DNA of 64,000 nucleotides from Gnetum montanum (GCA_015680685.1 MNCI01006542.1:137783-201782), one strand, 5' to 3'. Counted from the first letter of the stretch, positions 23,341 through 36,082 are shown. The notes: generated by a model from the letters alone, not told the origin. Program-made: numbers and translations.

Positions 23341-26300
23341 AGCTCTTTTCAAAATTTTGGGAAGGTATGAGATTATTGACTAACTACAAACACATAAACT
23401 AACATAACAAATATGAAGTGCCCAAGTGTATAGATTTACAATCATTTCAAAAATTGATATTTTGGATAATAGAATTTAACACTATCATAAAAAATAATAG
23501 TACAACTCCTTTTTCAATTTGAAGATGAGGAGGAAAATCAAACAATCCCAGGTGGTGGAGGCTCTTAAGGCTCCGAAGAACCTTCTCTTGCTTGAGGTGA
23601 ATGTGGTTGTTGAGGTCATGATGGTGATTATCTTTTTGCAACTACAACTACTACTGGAAGATGGAAGGTATGCAAAAATTCCTTCATCTTCTCCTCCTTA
23701 CTCTAGGGATCATTCACGGTCCATGATGCTTCACCAATATGGGTTAGAATTGGAGTGTTCCATGAATAGGGCATTATGGGGAACAACTCCTTTATGTTGA
23801 TAAACCAAGTAGTGAACTATTTGCATTCAATATCGAATGCTTTGAGTGAATTTTTTAGCTTTTGATAGTCATTCATCATCCTAGCTAAGTTCTTAATAGT
23901 TGATCTTTGATTAGTGAACTTTGCCTTAAGAACCTTGAGTCCTTCACTTACAACCTCAAGCTTTCACTTGGTCTCTTTGTGATGTTTTAACTCTACCTTA
24001 TATAAAAAGTACTAACTAACCACTTCCTTTTCCAACTTTGAACATGGCTTTTTAGTAGTCAACATTGCTAGGTTTGCATATCAAAGGTTTACAAGCTTCA
24101 TGTATTCAATCATTTCCTTGATCTGTATCTCCTTCATATGAATTTTTGCTTTATTGTACTTGTTTAGCCAATCAAAGGTAGGCTGCTATATGTTGCCTCC
24201 TTGCTAGAGCTATTGAAGGGTCTCATTGACTTTTGCCTTTGCTAGTTGGATGTGTTTTTGATTAATTTCTTTCTACATGCCAACTTGGTGCATGTAATTA
24301 TTTTTCACCCTTTTAAACTTAAGGACCTTATTTTTCTAGGTAATGATTTCTGTTGTAGACTTCTGGCATAAGGCATAGATCTCCTTCATTGAGAGATTTT
24401 TATTTTCTACTTCCAATCTCCTCAATTAAATGTTCATCCTAGTAATCTACTCTTGCTATTTATGGATGAATTCAAACATCTATTGCCTTTTTGCATCAAC
24501 ATTTTGCAAGTGATGATTTTTTATGGTCAGAGTCTCATTCTCAAACAAGTCTAAACCAAGTCCTTATAGATGTTGTATGTTGTGAAATTGGCCAAGAATT
24601 GGTGTAATAATATGAACTTGTTTACATACTTGGCCTCATTGAGTTTGGACTAAATTTTTTGAAAAGCTTTATCCTATGTGATTGCTTGGCTAAGTACTAT
24701 AGAATCCATGAGGTAGGCTCTTAGTTTGGCAACCTTTGTAGCCATGAATTGGTTTTCTACTTTGGTTATTTCAAGTTGCCTCTCCATGATGATGCATTTT
24801 TCCCTTGCCTTGAGTAGCTCCAAGTGGGTAGTATTGATGGTATTTCGAAGGTGAAAGCCGTCCAAAATTAATTACTTAGTTCCCACCAATCAATACAATA
24901 ATTTCTCATTCTAGGCTATACTTAATCTTCCACTAATAGTGCCTATAGATTGCTGCATATATCTAAGTGTAGAAACATTTGGTCTAGATGTTGTAGGTGC
25001 ATTAAGTACTTTAGCCACTATCAGAAACCACTTTGAATGTTTTTTCATGCCCTCAGTGTTGCATCACTAGAATAGTTTCCCCCTCATCCTCCTTGAAACA
25101 CATCAAAAAGGTAGCAATATTTCTAGAGATTTCTTGGAATTACTACTACTAGTGTGGGAGGGACATTGTTACCTCTAGGTTGTTTGGATTCAACCTTGAG
25201 AGAGCTTACATTTGTTGGATAGAAAATATTAGTGCTCCACCCTCCATTTCACTTATGGTTTGGGCCACTTCATTGAGGTGGATCATGACTAGTCAATACA
25301 TATATGGATCATCACCACTTGTTCCTACCTACTACTACTATTGTTGTAGGAGTTTCTCACAGATTTTGTGCATGCACTAAATGGAAATGTAGGACTTTGG
25401 TGTTGTTTCATAAGTGGGTGGTGGAGGTGGTGGTTATTGCTCCTTTTCCTAGATCACCTTCATAGGTACTTTGTCCTTCATCATCTCTACCTAGGAACTA
25501 GTTGGAGCATGACAAACTACACCATTGGTGTAGTAGGCTATGCCTTCCATTGTGAGAATTTTTTTAATAAGGCATTGAAAGGGGAGTGCTTTCCTTCCAT
25601 GTTCATTCTCATTGAAACATTTTTCTATCTTTAGATAGATTAACTATGGAAGGTTGATGGAGAATCTTCTACTTAGAGTAGTGCACACACAAGGGGATAA
25701 GGTTGTGACCTTGCTAGGCCTCATCATTGGATTAAGGTAAAAGGCTACAATTTTAAAATAGGCACATTCCATAATTGTGAGCTCACTAAACTCCTTGTGA
25801 TCCACTTCATAGCACTACTGTGTCCATTATTTCTTAATGCTTGGATCTATATGTATTATAATTTTAGCTAGAGTGGCTTTAGTTTTAGGTAATCCAAGGG
25901 CCTCAGAGGTTACTTTCACTAAGCAAGACAAAGTTACATCCTTGATTGTAGCTATGGCATTGGCCTACCTATTGCTCCAGAAGAGATATGTCTCTCCCAT
26001 CTACCACTCCCTACTAAAAGTGATGATGGGCCACATGGGAGAGTTCTGAAGTTATGTCTCAACTTCTAAAGGAGAAAACTGTAAGAAAGTTCCAAAGTTT
26101 AGGTTCTGAAGCATGAATTTTTGAACCTCCTTGGATGTAATTTTCTTGAGGCAAGCCTTTGTCAAGATGACCTCAAGGTTTAGTCTTGGCCAAGTGCCTC
26201 AACTCAATGGGATTATTCTATTGTGGTTTCTTTGGAAATCTTTCTAAGAGACTCCACTTTGGGCTCCTCCCAAAGAGGTCCCACTACATTGGTTTTAGCT

Positions 26301-26401
26301 ACCTACTTCTAAGGCTATTCTTAGCACCTACCAATTCTTGGCCATTTGTCTCTTGGTTGGGATAGTCATCCTTCTTGTGAATGCTTTTTCTTTGGTGCCA
26401 T
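23341..26401 (-). pseudogene. ORF2 of element G (coiled coil, unknown function)
   Basis: Starts at ATGGCACCAAAGAAAAAGC (26401 leftwards), in the same leader context as element A. A readable piece at 24865-24674 is strongly coiled-coil: HLELLKAREKCIIMERQLEI, VENQFMATKVAKLRAYL. The rest is broken by stops but keeps the same composition. Position and start are homologous to the better preserved ORF2 of element E (60163-57380). It most likely encoded the same protein, which resembles the plant transposon-protein domain in its N-terminal half. Confidence 0.6.
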
Positions 26402-28200
26402 CTATGATCACAATAGAACCAAGCATTATCATGTGATGTGTAACTTATAACATTTAGGTACCTTATCTCATTGGTTAGTTACACTTGGCTAAGTTATGAT
26501 AAAGGTAGATTGAATATTTTAATAGTCATTGATTAATAAGGTCATCAGAGTTCATTAAAAAGGTTTAACTTCATAATATGATGATTTTAATGCTAGTTCA
26601 TTAGTTAAAACCTTGTGGTAGTTAGAAAAATTTCAAAAAATATTTCATAAAAAACCTAAGATTTGTGGCCCCCATGATGTAGAGCTCACCTTCAATACTT
26701 GTAGGACTAAGAACGCAGATAATTGAACAAATGATTTGAAAGTTATGGATTTTAGAAGGTTTTGAGCTTTGAAAAATCTAAAAACTCCCCCCTCATTTAT
26801 GAGAAAATGTGAAAAAATTACTATGTGTTTTGCATATATATAGAGGTTTTATATTGCATTGATGAGATTCCATCAATAGGATTGTGTTGATGTGGTCAGC
26901 TTTGTAGATAAGATCTTGTTGATGGGGCCTATGCCAAAATTTTCACACTCAAAATTATGAAAAAGTAAAGAGAGTAAACACATGAACTTTGGATTCTTAG
27001 AGAGCTAGAAAAGCCATGAACATGATGAAATTCTTGAAAAGGGCTAGATGATTCATAGAAAATGAGATTTTAGCTAGGGAATAAATTTTGAAGGAGTCCA
27101 CAGTTGGATGTAACTAATGGGGCACATAAGGGATATGATCTTGAAAATTTCTAAGGATAAGAAACTTAACTAGTTCCAACTAAGAGGTATGCAAGTGGAT
27201 CCTTCCCATAGTAGGCTTATGCCCTTAGTACCCTTACATGCCTTCAAACCAAGGAGTCCATGGATCCTATAGATGATTAATGGTTGTGAAAAATTAAGGA
27301 CTAAGTCTTGTAAAAATCTACCTATGAATTTTAACACATCACACTAAGACATCAAATAAAACCATGAAAAATTGGTAATGAGGTGAATTATGGAAAGCAG
27401 TGGCAGATGACAGAGCTGGAATGGAGTCCCATATCATGGTCACATAAAGCCCCTCATGGATTTTTGTGGTTAAAGTAACTTGATAATGATGATCCTTAGT
27501 CTATATTAAAACCAACCACTTTTAGTGACTTCACATCGATACTCTAAGACTAGTCTAGCCCCTCAAGACACAAGAATGCTCTCATAGATCAATCATTGCT
27601 CCTAAAAGAGAAAAAAAATGAAGAATGAAGTGAGAAATTGCCTTAGTTAGAGGGGACCTTTAGGCATGAGTAACATGTCTTTTTAGTCCCATAACTAGTG
27701 CTTGTAACCTATTATTGAGTCTAAGGGGTATGCTTTGAATTTCCGTTGTTTTTTTTTTTTTTTTTTGAGTTTTAGATTTTTATGATTTTCGAATGGGAAC
27801 CATATCATGCAAAGACTTTAACTTTCTATTATTGGTCAATGGTGAAATGGTGAGAAATCCATGAAAACACGCATGCACTCAAGAGGGTAGGTAAGTACAT
27901 AGAGCATCAAATTTCCTTGAAGTCATGCCCTTGACTATTCATTTAATCCTTCCCATATTTGAAAGCTACCAAGGTCATAGGTTCATTAAATTTTTTTTTT
28001 GTAAGAAGGAACCTCATACTTCCAAAACAAGGAACCCCATAGAATTTAGTGGATGTGTGAATGATGTGGAGTTATTACCTATTTCATGGAAAAGATACCA
28101 TGTCTTAGTTATCAATACAAGGATTCAAAGATAGAATCTAGATATTACTAGTCAAAGAACATTATAGTACAAACCACCATCAATAGTAGCAATAGCAACA
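26402..28200 (-). other. spacer of element G between gag and ORF2
   Basis: Homologous in order to the post-pol spacers of A and C. On the minus strand it has an AT-rich tract, the block with GAATTCAAAGC-like landmark and TTAGACTCAATAA (27700-27740), a T22-type homopolymer (A run on the minus strand) near 27748-27768, then the ORF2 leader ending at 26402. All of pol is missing between gag and this spacer. Confidence 0.6.
26830..26940 (-). promoter_or_regulatory. U3-like internal promoter block of element G upstream of ORF2
   Basis: On the minus strand: GGCCCCATCAACAAGATC, CCACATCAACACAATCC, CTATTGATGG, CTCATCAATG, then the TATA box TATATATA (26834-26842). The unit type is that of the LTRs of this same element. 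The TATA box is about 433 bp from the ORF2 ATG, close to the spacing in A and E. Downstream, TTTTCACATTTTCTCATAA and GGGAGTTTTTAGATTTTTCA match element A. Confidence 0.55.
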
Positions 28201-30990
28201 TTGTGTCCTAGTGGAAATAAAGGAAAATGAAGACAAAAATAAGAAAAACAAAAATAAAAATAAAGTAAAATATAGAAGAAATTTTAAAATATTTAAGAAA
28301 TAAAAAATGTACTAAAAACAATGTAAAATAAAAATTCAAATAGCACTTAATATTTCTTGGTTTAAGATGGGAGATCTCCCCCATGACTAAGTTCATGGCC
28401 AAGACAAGAAGTACTAAGTGGGTTATATGCTTTCATGCATTGTTTGAATAGTTCAACATTCTCATTTATGAGCTACTAGGTGTTCTTTGGTTTAGTGGTG
28501 ATTTTGTAGACCCAGTTTTGCACAGACTCTTGTTCTTTATGTTTGCTATGGGTTGGTGTAGGAATTGAGTGAACACCTTGAACCTTGAGCCCATAGTTAC
28601 ACCATTTTTTATTACTAATAATGCATTAAATATCTTGTCTATCCTTAATGATAGGTTATCTTTTACATTTTGTGTTGGAGTGGTGACAATTGTTGGCTCT
28701 TGCATAGGATTAGAAGACATTATTTTTGCAAGGAAGGATGTTTCACTAGATGGTTCTTGTGATAGTTTTGATGAGCTAGTAGATCTACATGTCTTATTTG
28801 CATGAGTGGGAACCATCCAAAAGAAGAGATGTTTCCTAGATTTCTATGGAGATCTACTATTGTGATCATTTCTATGTATGTTTATAAAAAAAGTGACATT
28901 CTTTTGTTGATATTATAGTGTTCCTTCTTCCTACAGTGTTGGTGGTGGTATATGATGAAGAGAAGTATAAGACTAGTGAGGATGTGCCAAAGGATAAGTT
29001 GTGCGAGAATGGTAATCCCACAAGAGATGCTATGGGTTAATGATATTTAGGAGGATGGTAGTAGTGATTTGATTTAAAGGAAGTAGAACTAGTTAGGGAA
29101 ACAAGTTTTTCAACATAATATCCCTAAGGGTCTGGCTAGTAATAAGGGTAGTGTTGGTTTGATGATGGCCATCGCCACAATTATGGGGTTTACAGCTACA
29201 TTTGAGGGTAGTGTTGTTTTGATGATGGCCTCTCCCATGATTATAGGTTTTACCATTGCAATTGAGAGTAGTGTTGAGGTTGATAAGGGATCCTACTAGG
29301 ATAGTATTGTTGGTTGTAGGACTATTTATAATTTCTTGGCATATAGGGTAATCTCCTAGGATTTTACTTTTCTATGAACTTGGGATTCAAAGAAAAATCT
29401 TCAAAGTCTTGTAGATGTAACATAACTAGGTAGTAGCCATTTGGATGTTCATATTGGTAGATGCTACATCCATTATCCTCTTCTACACTTGAGCCTATAA
29501 CCTCCTCTACTATAGCTATTTTCCCTCTTTGTTGATAGTTCCTATCTGTTTTATTATTCTTTTTTCTCTTTTTTTATTACTTAATTCTTCTTGCACTACC
29601 TTCTCTCCTATGAATTTTAAGTAGGTTATAAATTTTTCATTCATCAGCTCCTACATCTTATCTAGCCTTGCTTGAAGCTCAACGATAGTCATTTGTATTG
29701 GCAAGGTGTATTGTAAAATCAACACATCAAGAGCTTCCTCTTTTTCCTTATCATACATATGGACCTATTGTTTTTGAAGAGTTGGATCTCTATTGTATTT
29801 CTTAACATTCTCCCTTTTACATAGCTCTCCATCTACTTTTTCCACATGCTCCATTAGCCTTTGTATTTGATGGGTTTTTGGTTCAGATAGTTGTTCTTGG
29901 GCATAGATCTCGAGGATCTTCCTTGTTTGGTTACAAAGCCCATCTATGATATGGATAAGCTAGTATTTTTGAGAAAACTCATGATCTAGACATCTATGTA
30001 GAAGACAATTGTACCTATCCAAGGCCACATCCAAGGATTCATGATTTTCTTTCTTCCATCCTTGGATTTGTTTTCTTAGATTAGACACTCTCTCATTAAT
30101 TTGGTATTTTTCATTGAAAAGATCATGCATTGTGGATCATCAATGGATTGAATCTAGATCTAATGATCTATATAAGCTTTTAACTTCTTCTATGAGTATC
30201 CTAGGGAAGAGTTTAAGCTTTTTCCACTTACTTTCAATATTCTGCAAGGCACAAGCATCATAGAAGGCATGTAGATAACATTGAGGATCAAAATTATAGA
30301 TCCCTTAAATCTATAACTGTTATTCATATCTAATCATTTAATGCAACTTTCCCTTTTATGCCTATGTGATGTTCTAATTGCTTCCTAGATTTGTGTCATG
30401 CTACTAGTTACCACCAAGGGTTCATTTCCATCAAACATGTCATCATGGTAATTGTGAGTTCTACTTGTTTAATAGTGATGATCTCACCTATGCTCATTTT
30501 GATGTTCTTTATCTTACTTTTGATTTCTACTGCTAGCTCCATTTTGACCCCTTAGTGTATTCTTATTTCTATACCTATGTTCATCTTTGTTAGAACTAGA
30601 CATTGAAGAGGAAGAGGAAGATGATGAACTGGGAAAATTTCCATGGCTCCTATAGTTCTTCCAATGGTCCCTTGATGTATCCTTTCTAAATTTAGAAGAT
30701 TCCCTAGTCCTTAAGGTCCTCCCTATTCTATGACTAGTTACATTCACTCTAGGATTTTCTATAACAAATGAATGTAGCCTTTGCATGTAGTAGCGGTGGA
30801 AATGAGCATATGAAGCCCCTACATGAGGTTGTTCACATTAACTTTCTTCAGTATAGAACCTATCATTTCTCCTATGAGTGTTCTAATCGTATGATGCATT
30901 ATTGATCCTATATGAAGAATACATGCTTTTAAGTAATATCTAGTATGACTTAAAATACTAATATTTCTAAAAAGATAAATCATTAACATT
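28201..30990 (-). pseudogene. gag: gag of element G
   Basis: The minus-strand frame 30786-30514 is an Arg/Ser-rich N-terminal linker (RDHWKNYRSHGNFPSSSSSS) that aligns with element C (about 36450-36560). Further pieces align with the Retrotrans_gag core of C and E (29700-30250) and with its Lys/Glu-rich C-terminal part. A 116-residue frame at 28816-28466 is Ser/Thr/Pro-rich. No CCHC zinc knuckle is visible. Many stops show that it is dead. Confidence 0.65.
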
Positions 30991-31051
30991 GTTACAATGA
31001 TCATTTAGTGATTTCACTATTTTCCTAGATAACGCATGTAGTTAACTAAAA

Positions 31052-31069
31052 TCCTCGACAATGGCACCA
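31052..31069 (-). promoter_or_regulatory. primer binding site of element G (tRNA-Asp type)
   Basis: The minus strand reads TGGTGCCATTGTCGAGGA one base inside the LTR. It differs from TGGCGCCGTTGCCGGGGA, the complement of plant tRNA-Asp used by Athila elements, at four positions, all transitions. Confidence 0.7.
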
Positions 31070-31070
31070 A

Positions 31071-31934
31071 TGATGAGCAATGAGTATACCCTATGACTAA
31101 CCATATGAATCACTAGCATTCACTAAGTGATCCAGTTGAATTTAGTAGACTTTAGCTCTCTATGTACACTAGGTTTAGGAGATAAATCTACAAATCATGA
31201 TCATTGTCTTCTTAGTTTCACTTATTAGATGCAAGTGTATATTTAAGTGTAATTGAGACTTCTAACTTTTATCATTATCTTTTATTGTTTAATCGCCTAA
31301 GTGTTGGAAATAGAGTAAATTTAATATTTAATTAATCTAATTAATCTAATCATTAACTAACACATAACTAATCCTATCATAAGCATCTATTCTCACTTTT
31401 GTATGCATCTTGATCACGTTGCAATGATACTAGGGTACCAAGCATTAGGTGCTACTAGGATTACCAAGTGTTAACATATGCTCGAAGTGGGTGTACTTAT
31501 GTTCATTATTTAATCAATATTAATTATTTAATTATAATTCATTAAATTAAGGTGCATGGATAATAAATGCATAAGAAAACACTAATCTATTCTAGGTGCT
31601 GCAAGGTTTGATAAAAAATGTTCATCATTTTTGTCTTTCACATTGAGGTTCTTAGGTACATTAGTGCTTAAATAAAGATTTGTATACTTCTTTGACTCCT
31701 ACTATAGGGACTCAAAAAATATTCTAACTTTCAAAAGGAAAAATTGTACGAGCCTCCCTAGAACTAATGGAAAGATGTCATAAATGTGGTGGGTAGGCAC
31801 ACATTTATAGGTGATGAAAGGATGCCCCATTGATGGCTACTCATCAATGGGGTAAATCCTCTATTGATGGGATCCCATTGATGTGGTCGCATTGACGACA
31901 TCTCATTAATGTTGCCCAATGATACGTTTCATCA
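31071..31934 (-). repeat. 5' LTR of element G
   Basis: 864 bp, TGATGAGCAATG...GTTTCATCA on the plus strand. It shares its whole length with 22433-23289 at high but clearly imperfect identity. The perfect AAAGT duplication follows at 31935. Confidence 0.85.
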
Positions 31935-31939
31935 AAAGT

Positions 31940-32265
31940 CAGTTCCTTTTATATACTTTTTCTAGTGATGTTATTGCCACCACTATCTCAACCCAAAATA
32001 TTCTTAATTAAGGTGAAAGACCTATAGCTTTCATGTCCACAACTTTGAAAGATGTGGAATTAAAATATTCACTTGTAGAAAAAAAATTATATGCTTTGGT
32101 TGAATCCCTAAAGAAATTTTGCTACTATTTGTTAAACATGAAAGTTTTTGTTATTGTTCTTTGTATTTTGTATTTTACTTATTCTTGCACCCTTTTAAAA
32201 TTTCTATTGTTTTTGCTATTCTTGCACTTGCATGCAATTCAAAGTTTGAGAGCTACATGTTGATA
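31940..32265 (+). pseudogene. RNase H of family-B element, right of element G
   Basis: Continues the pol frame broken at 22432: SDVIATTISTQNIL, then RPIAFMSTTLKDVELKYSLV and EKKLYALVESLKKFCYYLLN. These are the standard Ty3 RNase H landmarks (S-L-E-YS-EKE-A-V-KF-YLL). The frame and sense agree with the left half, which proves that G inserted into this gene. Integrase is not found; the match stops near 32265, where the inverted-motif segment begins. Confidence 0.8.
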
Positions 32266-32302
32266 TCAACTCTCCCATGCTAGCACAAGGCCATGATGAG
32301 TT
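32262..32302 (+). repeat. about 40-bp motif shared with 8714-8757 (opposite strand)
   Basis: Reads TGTTGATATCAACTCTCCCA then TGCTAGCACAAGGCCATGATG. It replaces the expected continuation of family-B RNase H and integrase, so it may be the terminus of another inserted element. The sequence beyond it shows no recognisable domain. Confidence 0.4.
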
Positions 32303-33339
32303 CTAGCTAAAAGAAGATTAGTAAAAAAAAAATATGTCCTAATTCTTTTTAGAGAGAATTTAGTCTCCTTATTTTAAATATGGGTTATGAAAGTGAGGGT
32401 CATGAATGAAATAGCCTTGAACCTTTTCACTTTTATGTGAAATTTTCCAATGTTTTGGAAGCTTTCACATGTAATGTAATAAAATAATACTACATACTAT
32501 TTTTAATATTAATAATAATCATTATCATAGATTTGTCATAACGAACATAGAGTTGGATCCTTGTCCTTCAATATTAAAAATCCTTACTTACAAAAAAGTT
32601 GGTTTTGTTAGAGATGCAAAACACTTGTACCAAGTTATCATGTGTGTTTATTAAACAAGAGGCTTTGTAATGTATTGACCACTTTACTTAATAATATGAT
32701 AGCCTAAAGTCCTTATGCATAACTTCCCACAAAATGAGCAAAATTCTTAACTTGATTCCATGTCTATGTGAAAAGAATATGTTACATTATTTAATGTTTT
32801 TGTTTTAAGAATGGGATGTTAGATTGTTACATTCCGGATGGCTGAAATAAGGTTAACATGGTATTATACATATAAATTACAACAACGTTTCACTGAACAA
32901 AAATAGAAATCCCCTATGAATATTCATGGGTCTTATGAATAAACACAAATACCATGCCATTCAAGGACATGTAATCTGTTGAAATAGCAAGGCATTTATC
33001 CATTCAACCATCCTCAACTATGCACAAATTTTTTTTTAACTTAAACCCATCAAAATTTAGATTATGGATTTATTGTTTTGTTATGTTTTGAGGGAATTAC
33101 ACTAGTTTGTATAATTTTATTTGTGAGAACTTTCATGAAATTGATGCTTTGAATTTTTTGTGTTTATGGTGGTAAGGAAATCTCTGATACTAGCTAAGAA
33201 TAGAAATGATGATTCTTTTTATTCATTGAGGAAACAAGGTTGAGTGTGTCCTTTCACACTCATTAGAATTTTTTTAACTTATAATATTTTTGTTTCTATT
33301 GTACAAAGTATTAATTTAATATGTGTTTAGTGCCCATAG
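32303..33339. other. AT-rich DNA with no recognised feature
   Basis: No coding frame of note, no LTR signature and no clear repeat. Possibly the body of the element whose end lies at 32262. Confidence 0.4.
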
Positions 33340-34420
33340 ACACAACTTTTGATTATGAGTAGTATTCATAGGAAATGACATCATTTATTCAAGGAAATAA
33401 ACGTGTTTGATTGAAAACTTATATCCAATTTGCAAGCGGATATAGAAGAAACACATCATCCAATTAGAAATGGATATAAAAGAAATACATCATGGATTTC
33501 CTTGCATAGTTTTATTTTTTAGCACCGATGGAGTAATTTTCTTGGTATTTTATAAAGTCTCAATGTCGCAAGTTTGATTGTACATCTACATAAGCCCACA
33601 AAAACACCTAAGTTTAATTGTACATATCGATAAGCCCATAAATAGGACTTTTCATTAGTTATGATATTAATAGTAAATGGCATCATCTATTAAAAGAAAT
33701 AGACATGTTTGGTTGAAAAATTCTATTGAATTTGCAAGTGGATATAGAATCAAGACATCATCAAATTTTCATAGAAGAAATACATTATCCAATTTACAAG
33801 TGAATATAGAAGAAACACGCCACTAGTAGAAAGTGGATCTCCTTGCATATGCTACATGTGAATGGAAAAAACCATTTCAAAAAATCAATGATAGAAGATT
33901 AATCATAAATGAATGATTCTTAATAGTGTTAATAATAAATAGTATCATTTAATAAAAATTGGAGGAGAGTGACAAGTTTTCATTACTAATAGTATTAATA
34001 GTAAATGGTATCATTTATTGAAAGAAATAGACATGTTTGGTTGAAAACATCTATCCAAGTTGCAAATGGATATAGAATCAACTCATCATCCAATTTTCAT
34101 GAAGAAATACATTATTCAATTTGCAAATGTATATCAAAGAAACACATCACCAATAGCATGTGGATCTCCTTGCATATGCTACATGTGAATGGAAAAAACT
34201 ATTTCAATAATTAGTGATGGTAGATTAAGCATAAATGAATGATTCTTAACAATGTTCATAGTAAATGGTATCATTTAATAAAAAATGAAAAAAAAATTGG
34301 TTGAAAAGTTTTATCAAGTGGATATAAAAGAAACACATCACCAATAACAAGTCGATATCCTTGTATATGTTGCATGTGAATGGAAAACATTATCACCAAA
34401 ATCAATGATGGCACATAATA
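33340..34420 (+). repeat. tandem repeat, about 300-330 bp unit, four partial copies
   Basis: A landmark of the type TAGTAAATGGTATCATTTATT then GAAATAGACATGTTTGGTTG recurs at 33371 (diverged), 33673, 34001 and 34261 (shortened). Each unit also contains CAAGTGGATATAGAA, AGAAACACATCA, GTGGATCTCCTTGCATATGC and ATGTGAATGGAAAA. The two central units are spaced 328 bp apart. No coding potential. It could be a small satellite-like array or an internal repeat of an unknown element. Confidence 0.7.
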
Positions 34421-35098
34421 TCTTGGCATCTATTATTGGTCAAATACTACAAAATCCATGTAAGAAACATTGTAATTCCATGTTTGATATTTCAATAGGA
34501 ACTCCTCACTCAACATAGCCATTAATATTTGGAGCTAATGCATCTCCCTAGACTATAAGAATAATTTTTCTTGATCATAGGGAAGGAAGTTCAGCTCAGC
34601 AAATTGATCAACCTATAAAAGTATAACATGGTAAGTTCTTAGAATCTTGGCTCTCTAGACCTTTTATTTTCTCTACTAATGTTTTGTACTTAATGCTCAA
34701 ATTTCTTTATTAGAAAACTACAATTTACATTTTCTTTATTGAATTGAATCATTAAAATTGTTTGAAATTTTTCATTAAAAGCTTGAAAGAAATGATTATT
34801 TGTTAAAACAAATATATCTTTTTTTAATTAATAGGGAGATACAAAATCTAAGAAATCTCCTCCTAATAGAATTTATATATCTATATTTTTTCTTGCATTT
34901 ATAATAATTTTTAAAGGTAACTCTAGGAGTTGACTTTGAAATGTTCTACACAACCAGAAAAGCATCAACATAACAATCAAGGTTAAAAGTTTGCCACTGC
35001 TAGTGAGAACAAGAAGAATCAACTTTAGTAGATTTTTAAAGACCTTTGCAAATTTTGTAATTTTTAATGTTTTGCTAGTCTTTTTGTCACTATCATTT
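34421..35098. other. no recognised feature
   Basis: AT-rich sequence between the tandem array and a retrotransposon 3' end. A minus-strand frame of 97 codons exists at 34873-35166, but it has no recognisable domain. Confidence 0.4.
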
Positions 35099-35258
35099 TG
35101 TATGCATCCAGTCAAATAAAATTTTGTAATGTGGCACTTAGAGTCAGTTAGTAGTTTGCATATCAATCAATAATCCCATACATTCCCAATATTTTGTACG
35201 GAACTTATTCCTCATTTTGTTTAACTTGAGGATGAGTTTTCATTTAGTTGTGGGGGTA
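35099..35258 (+). mobile_element. 3' internal end and PPT of an Athila-like element left of the 35259 LTR
   Basis: The segment CCATACATTCCCAATATTTTG then TTAACTTGAGGATGAGTTTT and CATTTAGTTGTGGGGGTA matches 40780-40847, which precedes the 3' LTR of element C. It shows that the LTR at 35259 is preceded by the 3' end of an internal region, as a 3' LTR would be. No ORF2 is recognisable further left. Confidence 0.65.
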
Positions 35259-36081
35259 TGATGAGTCATGATTTGCTTGCATCCAATATTGGATACCTGA
35301 TATCAAGCCCCTAGATGCATTTTTAGATATCTGATATCAAGGGATATGGGCTAACCTATAAATATAACACTTAGACACATGGTTTGGGCAATAGTTTTGC
35401 ATTAGTTTTTCATAGGTTTTGTCATAGTTAACAAAGCTCTTACAATTTGTTTTCTCTAGAGTTAGAATATTTTTTGAGTGCCCATAGCAAGAGTCTAAGT
35501 ATGTACTGATCTTTGTTTGAGCACTGATGTACTTGAGCACAACAATGTGATGAAAATAAAAATGAACCATTTTAACAATTCTTGTAGCACTGAGATTAGA
35601 TTGATATTTCCTTTAATGCATTTAAATAAAGCAATTAATTTTTAGTTGTTAATGGACACAAGCATGACCACTTCGAGCATACATATACTATTTGGTAACC
35701 TAGCAACATTTAACATTTGGTAGCCTAGCAACGCTATATGTGTTCAAGATGTGTCTAGGAAAGTGTTGTGGGTACTTGTGTTAGGCTAGCTAGGTAGTGA
35801 ATGAATTAGATCTGAAATTACTTTACCTTTCATTCATGTTGTAGGTGACTGCACTTATAAAACATAAGATGAAAAAAATCATGTACCCTAATTACACTTA
35901 AACCATACCCTTGAGGTTTTCAAGTGTAGTTGGGAAGACAATGAATGTTCTCAATGCCCATTTCACTTACTAAAATAACTAGTATACTAGAGAACTATAG
36001 GTCTATGGAATTCAATTGGATTGTATGTGAATGCCTTAGTGATTCGTATGGTTGAGCGTAGGTGTACCTTGCCACTCATCA
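35259..36081 (+). repeat. LTR (5' LTR of element C, with a PPT on its left)
   Basis: 823 bp, TGATGAGTCATG...CCACTCATCA. U3 has repeated TGATATCAAG units, decayed relatives of the GCGATATCGC motifs of the 40848 LTR, then TATAAATA at 35355-35362. It is flanked on the left by a polypurine tract and on the right by a PBS, so it has the neighbours of both a 3' and a 5' LTR. Confidence 0.8.
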
Positions 36082-36082
36082 T

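Larger units (their letters stand above)
22433..31934 (-). mobile_element. element G: complete non-autonomous Athila-like element with AAAGT target duplication
   Basis: Two LTRs in direct orientation (22433-23289 and 31071-31934), both TGATGA...TCATCA, flanked by AAAGT at 22428-22432 and AAAGT at 31935-31939. Orientation is minus: a PBS adjoins the right LTR and the PPT adjoins the left LTR. Between them, in minus-strand order, lie gag (about 30990-28200), spacer, ORF2 (26401-23500) and PPT. No protease, RT, RNase H or integrase is present. It sits inside the pol of family-B copy 2, whose frame resumes immediately on the right. It would depend on a relative's pol for movement. Confidence 0.88.

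Noticed and set aside
23519-23800. Plus-strand 93-codon frame with a Val/Leu-rich stretch
   Set aside because: It lies antisense to ORF2 of element G and has no conserved counterpart.
27746-27770. Long T run as a poly(A) tail of an inverted retroposon
   Set aside because: It lies within the conserved spacer of G at the place where A and C have shorter A runs; no target duplication around it.
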